This document shows positions 14,628 through 21,955 of a stretch of DNA of 22,306 bases, one piece after another. This DNA comes from Dehalococcoidia bacterium UBA6627. GTDB taxonomy: Bacteria; Chloroflexota; Dehalococcoidia; UBA2979. The position numbers were made by a program, and so were the translations under genes. Numbering within the stretch: position 1 is the stretch's first letter; the number at the start of each line of letters is the position of its first letter. Where the stretch lies: positions 5,427 through 27,732 of the forward strand of contig DKLZ01000034.1 in NCBI GenBank assembly GCA_002455955.1. Reading direction: 5' to 3'. The notes under the pieces were generated by a model. That model was not told the DNA's origin. It did not search any database and worked only from the letters and a program-made list of their open reading frames with translations.

Positions 14628-15707
14628 TCATGTGGTTTGTGAATTATCCAACATATCCGTTCGAAGTTGACCGCAAGCAGCTGCGATTTCGATTCCACGT
14701 TCTTCACGGACCGTGGTGTTGATCCCAGCGATCCGCATTTCTCGAAGAAAAGCTAGGACTCGATCGGGTTTGGGGCGACGGAGGTTATCTCCGGCCGTGG
14801 GATTATAAGGAATCAGATTCACGTGGATGGGCCTACCTCGAAGTGTTTTGGCAAGAGTTCGTGCCTGTTCGGGTTTGTCATTCACTCCCTCGAGGAGAGC
14901 GTAAGCGTATGTGATGCGACGCTTTGTTGCCTGTTGATATTTCGTGCCGGTTTCAAGGAGTGCGTTGATAGTGACGTTACCTGCATTCGGAATCAAGTAG
15001 CGTCTTAGCTCGTCATCGGGGGCATGCAGCGAGATTGTAAGACCGATTTGAAGTTGTTCCTTTGCAAGGCGTTCTATTGGACGGATCAGCCCAACTGTCG
15101 AAACTGTGATACCCCGCTGACGAATATTGAAACCTTGCTCGTCCACCAACCAACGGATTGCACGGAGCATTGCATCATAGTTTGCAAGTGGTTCACCCAT
15201 TCCCATAAAGACGACGTTTGTGATGGGGCGTTCTCGAGTGAAGTAGAGGACTTGGGCGACGATCTCAGCGGCTGTCAGGTTACGTGTGAAACCTTGTTGG
15301 CCAGTAGCACAAAAGATGCAACCTATAGCACATCCGGCTTGCGTCGATACACAGATCGTACTGCGCCCTTCGATTCTGTTTGAATCAGGATCGTAGTCCA
15401 TGCGGACAGTTTCGATGGCTTCACCTTTGCCAAGATCCAGAAGCACTTTTGTGGTGGAGTTGTCGTGAGCCGTTTGTGTATCGAGTGCGGGTGGCGAAGT
15501 AATAGTGAATTCGTTGTTGAGTCGGCTACGAAGGGTACGTGGGAGGTCCGTCATTTCTTCGAAGGATTTAGCACCTTTGCGGAGTGTCCATAGCGCGACC
15601 TGTTCGGCACGATAACGAGGTTCGCCCCAAGTATCGAAGTGAGCAGCGAGCTCACTAAGAGAGAGATTAAGAAGGTGTTGTTTCACTCTATAAAGTCTAC
15701 GTGGCAA
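14628..15707 (-). CDS. rlmN: Dual-specificity 23S rRNA / tRNA adenine C2-methyltransferase RlmN
   Basis: Radical SAM enzyme that methylates C2 of adenine 2503 in 23S rRNA and of adenine 37 in some tRNAs. The 359 residues show the cluster motif CAIGCIFC (Cys126, 130, 133), GMGEPLANYD, SLHAPDDELR and RITYAYALLEGVND. Cys345 near the C-terminus (AACGQL) matches the conserved methyl-carrier cysteine; Cys119 (STICVSTQ) is also conserved. The start is uncertain. TTG 15705-15707 is 14 bases from fmt and gives the fuller N-terminus, while a GTG six codons later is possible; neither has a clear ribosome binding site. It is the last gene of the secG-SBP-fmt-rlmN run. The gap after it (14425-14627) holds only a 5-base stem (14596-14611) without a U run. 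Confidence 0.96.
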   Translation of the reverse strand: MPRRLYRVKQHLLNLSLSELAAHFDTWGEPRYRAEQVALWTLRKGAKSFEEMTDLPRTLRSRLNNEFTITSPPALDTQTAHDNSTTKVLLDLGKGEAIETVRMDYDPDSNRIEGRSTICVSTQAGCAIGCIFCATGQQGFTRNLTAAEIVAQVLYFTRERPITNVVFMGMGEPLANYDAMLRAIRWLVDEQGFNIRQRGITVSTVGLIRPIERLAKEQLQIGLTISLHAPDDELRRYLIPNAGNVTINALLETGTKYQQATKRRITYAYALLEGVNDKPEQARTLAKTLRGRPIHVNLIPYNPTAGDNLRRPKPDRVLAFLREMRIAGINTTVREERGIEIAAACGQLRTDMLDNSQTT

Positions 15708-15721
15708 CTAGTTCTATTTCG

Positions 15722-16690
15722 CTAACTAAGTTGCGAGCCAAGGAATGATGTGTCGCCATTTAGATAGCTTTCGATGTTTTGGGCTTGGCGGCCTGGACGC
15801 TGGACGCGCAGTAACACTAGCGAACCTTGACCACATGCAACGATGGCGCGTCGAGTGCGATTTGGCAATAGCCGAGTGAGAGTACTCCCGTCTCCTGTGA
15901 TAACAGTCCCAGGTACTTCGTGAGTATCGAGCTCTGGCACAGGCCACGCTTCATGGATGGTGAAACGCTGGTTCTGATAGGTAGTGACAGCAGATGGCCA
16001 CGGGGTGACTGCACGAATGTGACGGTCGATTTGCGTTGCGGACTGAGTCCAGTCGATATGACCGTCGCTCTTAGTGAGGCGCGTGGCATATGTCATCTTG
16101 GATTCATTTTGAGGGGTCTCTGAAAGCTCGTTGGTGAACCAGGGAGTGAGTTGCTTCGTGAGGAGATCGGCACCGAGCTGAGCGATGGTATCTGTGAGTG
16201 AACCAGTGTTATCGAAAGGCCCAATAGGGACGCTAATTTTGTCAATAATTGGTCCGGCATCAAGTTTTCGAACAACGCGCATGAGTGTGACTCCTGTTTC
16301 CGTATCGCCCGAACTGATTGCAGCTGCGACAGGTGCAGCGCCACGGTGTCTTGGCAAAAGCGAAGCATGCACATTCAGAACTTTGCGTGGAAAAATATCG
16401 AGTAGATGAGTTGGGAGTATGTTCCCGTAAGCAGCTACTACGCCGATATCAGGCATTAGTTCTGAGAGAAGCTGTGTTGTTGCGCGGTTCGTTTGTTCCG
16501 GTTGGAAGATCGATTCTATGTTCACTTCCTCAGCGAGTTGTTTCACGGGTGTACGCAGCAGTTTCCTGCTGCGTCCTTGTGAGCGGTCAGGTTGTGTGAC
16601 GACAGCTACCACCTTGGCAGATGGATGCTCAAGGCATGCACGAAGTGAAGGGACGGCGTATTCGGGGGAACCGAAGAAAACGATGCGCAC
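15722..16690 (-). CDS. fmt: Methionyl-tRNA formyltransferase
   Basis: Formylates initiator Met-tRNA with 10-formyl-tetrahydrofolate, enabling translation initiation. The 322 residues are normal for the family. The N-terminal formyltransferase domain carries FGSPEYAVPSL and the catalytic set Asn106, His108 (NVHASLLPRHRGAAP) and Asp144 (RKLDAGPI), which fall at the same numbers as in the E. coli enzyme. A C-terminal OB-like domain follows from about 210. The start is GTG 16688-16690; no Shine-Dalgarno sequence is seen, so coupling to the gene 26 bases upstream is likely. The frequent neighbour def (peptide deformylase) is not in the window. Confidence 0.96.
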   Translation of the reverse strand: MRIVFFGSPEYAVPSLRACLEHPSAKVVAVVTQPDRSQGRSRKLLRTPVKQLAEEVNIESIFQPEQTNRATTQLLSELMPDIGVVAAYGNILPTHLLDIFPRKVLNVHASLLPRHRGAAPVAAAISSGDTETGVTLMRVVRKLDAGPIIDKISVPIGPFDNTGSLTDTIAQLGADLLTKQLTPWFTNELSETPQNESKMTYATRLTKSDGHIDWTQSATQIDRHIRAVTPWPSAVTTYQNQRFTIHEAWPVPELDTHEVPGTVITGDGSTLTRLLPNRTRRAIVACGQGSLVLLRVQRPGRQAQNIESYLNGDTSFLGSQLS

Positions 16691-16716
16691 GAAGGAATAG
16701 TAGCAGTACCGCAGTA

Positions 16717-18330
16717 CTATTCCGCAATGTCGAGATTCCAGAGATGTATGTTTCGGAAGCGATCCGAAGGTTCGAAAAGTAGTCCAGGCTCAAAGTTTTC
16801 AAGGTTTTGCGGATGGACGTATAAGCGATATGGGTAAGTTAGTACGATGCTTGCTGCTTCACTAACGAAACGTTTTTCAAATGCAGTGTAGAGCTGTCGC
16901 CGCTCGCCCATGTCCACTGTTTGGCGCGCATTTTCGAGCAATGCATCGGCTATTGGGTCTTGGTAACCCGCAATATTCCATCGCTTCTCTGATATCTGTG
17001 ATGTATGCCATCCCAAGTACGGATCAGGATCAGTGTTCACTTCCCATCCAAAGACAGCAAGCTCGTAGTCATGTGGTAAGAGTCGCTTTGAAAGGAGTTC
17101 ATTGGTGGGCAGAGGAATCACAGTTGCCTTAACTCCCTGAATATCGAGCGCATCCGCGACCGCCTGCGCAATCCGAATGTGAGCAAGATCTTCACTGGTT
17201 AATATTTCCAAGTGGAGCTCTCGATTCTGCTTATGGAGATAGCCAGTTTCATTGAGTGAATACCCAGCAGTTGTCCACTCATTGTAGGCGTGAGATGCGG
17301 ATGATTTTTCGGAGTTATCTGATGTTGTGGTGCTATAACTCCACGAGCCAGGGATAAGTACTCCTGCGCCGGGGAGTGCGCTGATTTCAGCCTCACGAAT
17401 AATGTTGGCTGGTTCGATCGAGGTCGCGATCGCGCGTCGGATCGCCGGATCGTCAAAAGGTGCGCGTTGATTGTTGAGGTACAGGATCGTGAAAGCATGG
17501 CGAGTTAGAGGTGTTGCGACCAGCTCTCTGCGCTCAAGAATAGCCGCTCGTTCGTTAAGACTAGCTTCCTCGCCGAAAAGTAGAGCGTCGAATTCTTGTT
17601 CTGAAAGAGCTTCAAGTAGTTGCATCGTAGTGGAATAGAAGTGCAGTTCGATTTGATCGATTGTTGGTGCTCCTCGGTGGTAACTCGTATTTCGTTCGAG
17701 TAAAGCGCGGTCTTTTTTCAGTGAGGTGAGACGGTAAGGGCCCGTACCGATTGGGGTTAAATTTGCAGCAGCAGACGCGAGTTTGGTTGAGTCAGCAGCG
17801 TCGTATAAATGATTAGGAATGATTCCGATATCGAGACGTGAAAGAAAATCAGAGGAAGGAGCCGGAAGACGAAATAGTATGGTTCGTTCGTTGATTACAT
17901 ATGAATCGATGCCGACCCAATTCGCGGCTAATCCTGGACTGCCTGGGAAATTCTTGTCTTGTAGTAGTGAAATTGTGGTTGCAACGTCCGTGGTGGTAAC
18001 AGGGCGACCGTCATGCCAAGTCAGGTTTTTACGCAAGACGATCGTATAAGTCAGTCCGTCTGGAGTAATTTCCCAATGCTCGGCGAGATCAGGAAGAGGC
18101 ATTCCGTCACTGTCAATACGTATCAACCCATTGAAGAGCAATGCGGCTAGATCTGCATCCACCGAATCAGGCTCGGCAAGCAAGGGATTAATTAATTTAG
18201 CAGTGCCAACGAGCCCTTCGGTCCAGCGCTGTTCAACCGGATTCGCATCGCGGGCCACTATCATCCAAGTGAAAGAGACGAGTGCTAGACCAAAGGCGAG
18301 TAGTCCGATGTGGATGCCGCGAGTGGTCAT
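16717..18330 (-). CDS. Family 5 extracellular solute-binding protein (peptide/nickel ABC transporter type)
   Basis: Probably captures peptides or similar solutes outside the membrane. The 537 residues fit the SBP_bac_5 family: an N-terminal hydrophobic segment (about 7-27), then GTAKLINPLL, LFNGLIRIDSDG, DLAEHWEITPDGLTYT, LRKNLTWHDGRPVTTTDV, GTGPYRLTSLKKDRALLERN, and near the C-terminus WEVNTDPDPY with a YLGWHTSQ stretch. There is no lipobox cysteine, so it is either cleaved by ordinary signal peptidase or stays anchored by its N-terminus. No permease or ATPase gene is adjacent, so it is an orphan lying between secG and fmt. ATG 18328-18330 has no evident Shine-Dalgarno sequence. Ligand unknown. 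Confidence 0.9.
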   Translation of the reverse strand: MTTRGIHIGLLAFGLALVSFTWMIVARDANPVEQRWTEGLVGTAKLINPLLAEPDSVDADLAALLFNGLIRIDSDGMPLPDLAEHWEITPDGLTYTIVLRKNLTWHDGRPVTTTDVATTISLLQDKNFPGSPGLAANWVGIDSYVINERTILFRLPAPSSDFLSRLDIGIIPNHLYDAADSTKLASAAANLTPIGTGPYRLTSLKKDRALLERNTSYHRGAPTIDQIELHFYSTTMQLLEALSEQEFDALLFGEEASLNERAAILERRELVATPLTRHAFTILYLNNQRAPFDDPAIRRAIATSIEPANIIREAEISALPGAGVLIPGSWSYSTTTSDNSEKSSASHAYNEWTTAGYSLNETGYLHKQNRELHLEILTSEDLAHIRIAQAVADALDIQGVKATVIPLPTNELLSKRLLPHDYELAVFGWEVNTDPDPYLGWHTSQISEKRWNIAGYQDPIADALLENARQTVDMGERRQLYTAFEKRFVSEAASIVLTYPYRLYVHPQNLENFEPGLLFEPSDRFRNIHLWNLDIAE

Positions 18331-18362
18331 TCGATCAAGTGGTAGTAGTCAGCATTCCCCGG

Positions 18363-18587
18363 CTACGAGGATGCGACGCTCCATGCGGAGATGATTAGAA
18401 AGATACCGACAATAACGATCGTCAGATTGTGCAACGAACGTTGTAATCCTCGACGCGTCCGAAAGCTTTGATCGGCGCCACCAAGCGCCGCTCCGAAACC
18501 AGTTCCTTTAGCTTGCATTAGCACAAGTAAGATCACCAGTGTGGATATCAGGATCTGCGCCAGAGAGAGGAAGTGTTTGAGTTCCAT
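18363..18587 (-). CDS. secG: Protein translocase subunit SecG
   Basis: Small auxiliary subunit of the SecYEG translocon in the cytoplasmic membrane. The 74 residues contain two transmembrane helices (about 5-25 and 53-71). The conserved cytoplasmic loop between them reads LMQAKGTGFGAALGG...SFRTRRGLQRSL, and the Gly-rich and RTRRG parts are diagnostic. ATG 18585-18587 gives the canonical MELKHFL start; longer frames upstream lack support. No Shine-Dalgarno is obvious. First gene of a run with the solute-binding protein, fmt and rlmN, preceded by a good promoter. Confidence 0.93.
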   Translation of the reverse strand: MELKHFLSLAQILISTLVILLVLMQAKGTGFGAALGGADQSFRTRRGLQRSLHNLTIVIVGIFLIISAWSVASS

Positions 18588-18636
18588 TAGGCAATTGACG
18601 TTAGGGCGTGCTTGAGTGTGAAGCAAGCGATAATTT

Positions 18637-18672
18637 CCACCAGATTCTGTTGGTGGGGCTGATTGATGTCAA
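18637..18672 (-). promoter_or_regulatory. secG promoter with operator-like dyad over the -10
   Basis: On the - strand TTGACA (18667-18672) is followed after exactly 17 bases by CAGAAT (18644-18649), a perfect -35 with a 4/6 -10. Transcription would begin near 18637, giving a leader of about 50 bases to the secG ATG. The -10 is flanked by CCACCA and TGGTGG (18637-18642 and 18651-18656), a perfect dyad with an 8-base centre. The position suits a repressor that blocks polymerase, or an RNA stem if transcription starts further upstream. The promoter match is fairly strong; the operator role is inferred. Confidence 0.6.
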
Positions 18673-18841
18673 TGTTAAGTCTTTACGGTGCAGCAATAGA
18701 GGTAGCGTCGACCCACCATTGTTTTCTAATTGCCTTGAAGCAAGTACCGTTCCTAGATGTCGTAGTGAGCTGATTTCAATTACTGGTGATCAATGTTTCA
18801 GAAGATGTGTCGCACACTGCCCGGAACTTAGCTAAAGCGGT

Positions 18842-19288
18842 TCAGCTTGAATAGCTTTCGAAACGAGTATCGACAAATTTCAAGACTTCCGTGGCGATTG
18901 AGACTGCTCGATTGGAGTCGAAATCGTCGTACACCTCGGAAGGGACGCCCGCAGGGAGACTACTCGGGTAGCGAGCACCCAGAAAATGTTTATCCAGATG
19001 TACTGCGCTTGATTTTACGAGATCGAAGGAAGGGTCGAAGGCCATGGCATCTTCGCACAGATCGGCTAAGCCGTGCCCCCAAACGAACTCGGCACCGCGA
19101 AGGTAGAGGTAAGCGACGACGGCCTTTTCGGCTGCTTGGTGGCTTAGGAAGCAGGCAAGCGCGTGGCGACTATTATCGCGTGCAAAACGAGCATCTTCGA
19201 GATCCATTGACGCCTGTTTACGCCAGCGCTCATGTTCGTTGTTGGAAAGGGAGTCTTTGTCGCTTGAGGTAGGTTCGTCATACGGCAT
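18842..19288 (-). CDS. HEPN domain protein
   Basis: HEPN proteins are helical; many pair with MNT nucleotidyltransferases in toxin-antitoxin modules as RNases, others are non-catalytic. The 148 residues start with a short acidic region, then the HEPN core: RWRKQASMDLEDARFA, LACFLSHQAAEKAVVAYLYL (46-62), GHGLADLCED (71-80), and a C-terminal helix. An R-x4-H string exists (Arg37 to His42), but it sits at the end of the first helix and not where the catalytic R-x4-6-H of HEPN toxins normally lies, so RNase activity is doubtful. ATG 19286-19288 overlaps the upstream nucleotidyltransferase-fold gene by 11 bases, indicating coupled translation. Longer frames toward 19456 only run through that gene and were not used. 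Exact role unknown. Confidence 0.8.
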   Translation of the reverse strand: MPYDEPTSSDKDSLSNNEHERWRKQASMDLEDARFARDNSRHALACFLSHQAAEKAVVAYLYLRGAEFVWGHGLADLCEDAMAFDPSFDLVKSSAVHLDKHFLGARYPSSLPAGVPSEVYDDFDSNRAVSIATEVLKFVDTRFESYSS

Positions 19289-19619
19289 AAGCAGGCTCAG
19301 CAATCGCCAATCCCCGGATGAGCACCGGGTCAATTTCGGTAAGTGTCTCAAATTCGTCTCGAGTGTAGACAAGAAAATGGGTTTGAACGCGAGGCCGAAG
19401 ATGATCCACGAAAAAGTCAGCGCGTCGATGGAATGGTTCCTCAGTCTCGTGAACAACGATCACTTCTAGAGGAGTGTCGGGATCAACACTGTGACGACCA
19501 AAGTCTCCTGTGACATAAAGACGCTGGACGCCCAGCGCCGGTAATTCTTGAACGAGACGAACGAGTTCGGCCTCGAGGACTGCTCGTCGCTGCTTCGCGA
19601 ATCCGATCATCATTGGCAT
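19278..19619 (-). CDS. Nucleotidyltransferase-fold protein (MNT-like) with eroded active site
   Basis: The 113 residues look like a minimal nucleotidyltransferase: an N-terminal helix, then YVTGDFGRHSVDPDTPLEVIVV (35-56) in the place of the usual GS-x9-SDxDLLVV signature. Aligned by length, the GS serine is Asp39 and the two metal-binding aspartates of SDxD fall on Pro50 and Glu52, so catalysis looks lost. A Val/Leu-rich second half follows (THFLVYTRDEFETL). The downstream overlapping gene encodes a HEPN protein, the classical partner, which is the main support for this call. ATG 19617-19619 is one of three Met codons at the start (also 19613 and 19610). The gene lies 42 bases after the NHL gene. 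Could act as a binding-only antitoxin or adaptor. Confidence 0.62.
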   Translation of the reverse strand: MPMMIGFAKQRRAVLEAELVRLVQELPALGVQRLYVTGDFGRHSVDPDTPLEVIVVHETEEPFHRRADFFVDHLRPRVQTHFLVYTRDEFETLTEIDPVLIRGLAIAEPAYAV

Positions 19620-19661
19620 GGCAAGCCCCGGTCGAAGTGTCTTGTAATTGCTGGACGGATG

Positions 19662-20675
19662 CTAGACCGTCTTCAACGTAGGTGAACGTGGGTAAGGCAT
19701 GACCTCTTCGGCAGTTAGCGGGTAGGCTTCTTTTTTATATATCTGAATGCGGTGGCTGCCGTAGTCACCAACAAATAGATGTCCCTGATTGTCTACATGC
19801 ACAGAAGCAGGAGCTCGGAAGCGCTTCTGCGGTTCGAGTGAGGCCATATCGCGTAAGCGCAATACTAGTTTGTTTGCGAGGATGTATTGTCGCCCCATCT
19901 TTGACAGAGTAGCGTCGCCAATGAACTGTTCAACGTAGCGAGTGTTGCGATCAAATAGTTGGATTCGGTTGTTGCGCCGGTCCGCGACGTAGATGTCTCC
20001 GTGATTGTCTACTGCGATCCCGGCAGGTCTGTCGAATTGCCCGTCGCCGCTTCCTGATTCTCCGAATTGTGTGAGGAATTCGCCTTCCGAGGAAAATTTC
20101 TGGACGCGATCATTGCGCCAATCAACGACGTAGATGTCTCCATGCAGATCGACAGAAATACCCCATGGGGTATTAAATTCTCCGGGGCCGTCACCGTAGC
20201 TTCCGAAGCCAGTTATGTATTTACCGTCCTTACTAAAGAGTTGTACTCGATGGTTCATCGAGTCGCTGACCCAAAGTCGCTCCTCACGGTCGAACGCCAT
20301 GTGGGAGGGACGATTGAGTTGACCAGGTTCCGAGCCGTGCTCGCCCCATCGGGTGATTTCGTCACCTTCATGAGTGAGGACAGTGATCTCATGTTTTGCT
20401 TCGTCAGACACATATAAGTGTTCGTCAGAATCACGGACGATTCCCGCAGGCCATGCGAACCCGTCGCCGATAGCACCTAGGTCTTGGTCATCCCAACTGA
20501 TCGAGCGGATAGATCCCGAACCGTCGAATCGCGAAAGTGAGTAGATACGTCCTTCATCTCCTAGAGCAAAATCGATCGGATACCAGGTAAGTCGCCGCAT
20601 TCCCAAGGTTTTTAAGTAAGGAAAGCCTGCCCTCAGAAGTAGTTCATGTTCTAATGCCTGACCATTCTGGGCCAT
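19662..20675 (-). CDS. NHL-repeat beta-propeller protein
   Basis: Predicted six-bladed propeller, a scaffold for binding protein, nucleic acid or small ligands. In the 337 residues NHL blades recur about every 45-47 residues from 80 to 235, with the pattern P-x-G/H-I/M-A-V/F-D-x-x-x-x-(I/L)-(Y/W)-V-(A/S)-D-x-x-N-x-R-(I/V)-Q-x-F, as in RPAGIAVDNHGDIYVADRR and the following NNRIQLF. A final blade ends with SHRIQIY. There is no signal peptide or transmembrane segment, so it is probably cytoplasmic, whereas many bacterial NHL proteins are exported. AAGGA lies about 10 bases before ATG 20673-20675. It stands 70 bases after the DUF1501 gene and 42 before the MNT-like gene, all in the same direction. 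Function unknown. Confidence 0.88.
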   Translation of the reverse strand: MAQNGQALEHELLLRAGFPYLKTLGMRRLTWYPIDFALGDEGRIYSLSRFDGSGSIRSISWDDQDLGAIGDGFAWPAGIVRDSDEHLYVSDEAKHEITVLTHEGDEITRWGEHGSEPGQLNRPSHMAFDREERLWVSDSMNHRVQLFSKDGKYITGFGSYGDGPGEFNTPWGISVDLHGDIYVVDWRNDRVQKFSSEGEFLTQFGESGSGDGQFDRPAGIAVDNHGDIYVADRRNNRIQLFDRNTRYVEQFIGDATLSKMGRQYILANKLVLRLRDMASLEPQKRFRAPASVHVDNQGHLFVGDYGSHRIQIYKKEAYPLTAEEVMPYPRSPTLKTV

Positions 20676-20745
20676 TTGCTTGATCCTTGTGTTCCGCGTG
20701 CTCTTTTGCTCAAGCGTTATGCCAATGATGAATTGTTTCTTCGCA

Positions 20746-21903
20746 TTACGCAGCCGTCACTGTGTACGGATTCAGTTGCTCGTATTGGCCATTGACGATT
20801 TTCGTCGGATCCATCTTCATCCATTGTTCGAGGACGGTGCCATAGATACCTCGGAAGTCGATTGTATGTCTCAAGTCTTCACCATATAGCCAGTCTTCTG
20901 GCTTTATCGAGGGGTATTCCGAATACAGGCCACCCTCGACATGCTCTCCTATGATGTACGCTCCACCGCCTGAACCATGGTCGGTACCAGAACCGTTGTC
21001 TTTGATTCGACGACCAAACTCCGTGAAGACGAGGACCGTGACTTCCTCTGCTGCATCGTGTTCGCGTAGATCGGCTAGAAAATCGGAAATTGCCTCGGTT
21101 AGTTCACGTAATAGTCGAGGATGTGTTTCCGGTTCCAATGAGTGGTAGTCATAGCCTGCGTGTTGTGTATAGAAGATGCGCGTACCAACGCGGGCCGTAT
21201 GCACACGTGCAACATCACGCAACGCGTTAGCGATCGGATTCTGACCGTACTCAATGCTTGAGCTGTACTGAGATGGCACGTCACGAAGCATATCGATGCC
21301 AGTCAGGACATCACGGCCTGTTTGCGCGAGGTAGTCTCCAACGATGCCAGTACCGACTGCCGGGGTGTACATACGCTTGAAGATTTCTAGGTTCTTCTGG
21401 CGGTCTTGCTCAGCTTCAACTTTGGTCATGAGTCCAAAGTTGTCAAGGTCGCCAACTGAAGTTGCTGTCACCCCTGGTGCGGCGAGGGCACGCGGAAGTC
21501 CTCGCCCGAAGCTCACAGCGGTTAAAGGATTCTCGTTGTTGGGATCTAGATCACGAGTGGCACGGGCTAGCCAGCCCTCGGTAGAGATCTTGTCCGGTTC
21601 ACAGGTATGCCAGATGTCCATTCCGCGGAAGTGCGACCGACTCGAGTTTTGGTAACCGATACCTTGGACGACTGCGACATCTCCAACATCGTAGAGTTCT
21701 TTGAGAGCGGCAGCAGCAGGATGCCATCCTAGTTCGCTCCCAGAATCATTGAATGGCAGCACATCGTTTGAGGAGATCCCGACGGTTGGGCGAGCGTCTC
21801 GATAAAACTGACTTGTGTGAGGTATCAGCGTATTCATGAAGTCAAGGCCGCCAGTGAGTTGGATTACGACCAGGACCGGATCTTGGTTGTTCATCTTGGG
21901 CAT
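20746..21903 (-). CDS. DUF1501 family protein
   Basis: Family of unknown function related to the alkaline-phosphatase/sulfatase-like fold, usually encoded next to DUF1800. The 385 residues show the N-terminal QLTGGLDFMNTLIPH, ELGWHPAAAALKELYD, SRSHFRGMDIWHTCEP, FYTQHAGYDYHS and the C-terminal FTEFGRRIKDNGSGTDHGSG with GGLYSEYPS, which are characteristic. ATG 21901-21903 has AGGAG 8 bases upstream; a longer frame to 22044 runs into the upstream gene and was not used. Many members carry a Tat signal peptide, but none is present here, so the protein seems to remain inside the cell. It follows the DUF1800 gene after 52 bases. Confidence 0.92.
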   Translation of the reverse strand: MPKMNNQDPVLVVIQLTGGLDFMNTLIPHTSQFYRDARPTVGISSNDVLPFNDSGSELGWHPAAAALKELYDVGDVAVVQGIGYQNSSRSHFRGMDIWHTCEPDKISTEGWLARATRDLDPNNENPLTAVSFGRGLPRALAAPGVTATSVGDLDNFGLMTKVEAEQDRQKNLEIFKRMYTPAVGTGIVGDYLAQTGRDVLTGIDMLRDVPSQYSSSIEYGQNPIANALRDVARVHTARVGTRIFYTQHAGYDYHSLEPETHPRLLRELTEAISDFLADLREHDAAEEVTVLVFTEFGRRIKDNGSGTDHGSGGGAYIIGEHVEGGLYSEYPSIKPEDWLYGEDLRHTIDFRGIYGTVLEQWMKMDPTKIVNGQYEQLNPYTVTAA

Positions 21904-21955
21904 GTTCTGACTCCTGTTCGTTTTCCGGTTCTTTGTCTTTTCAGAAATAGCAGTT

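Noticed and set aside
18847..19272. 141-codon + strand open frame opposite the HEPN gene
   Set aside because: The translation is extremely Arg-rich with no domain, as expected for a frame complementary to the HEPN coding sequence.
19289..19456. Longer N-terminus for the HEPN protein (56 extra residues)
   Set aside because: The extension runs out of frame through the NTase-fold gene and has no conserved sequence; ATG 19288 gives the natural HEPN length.
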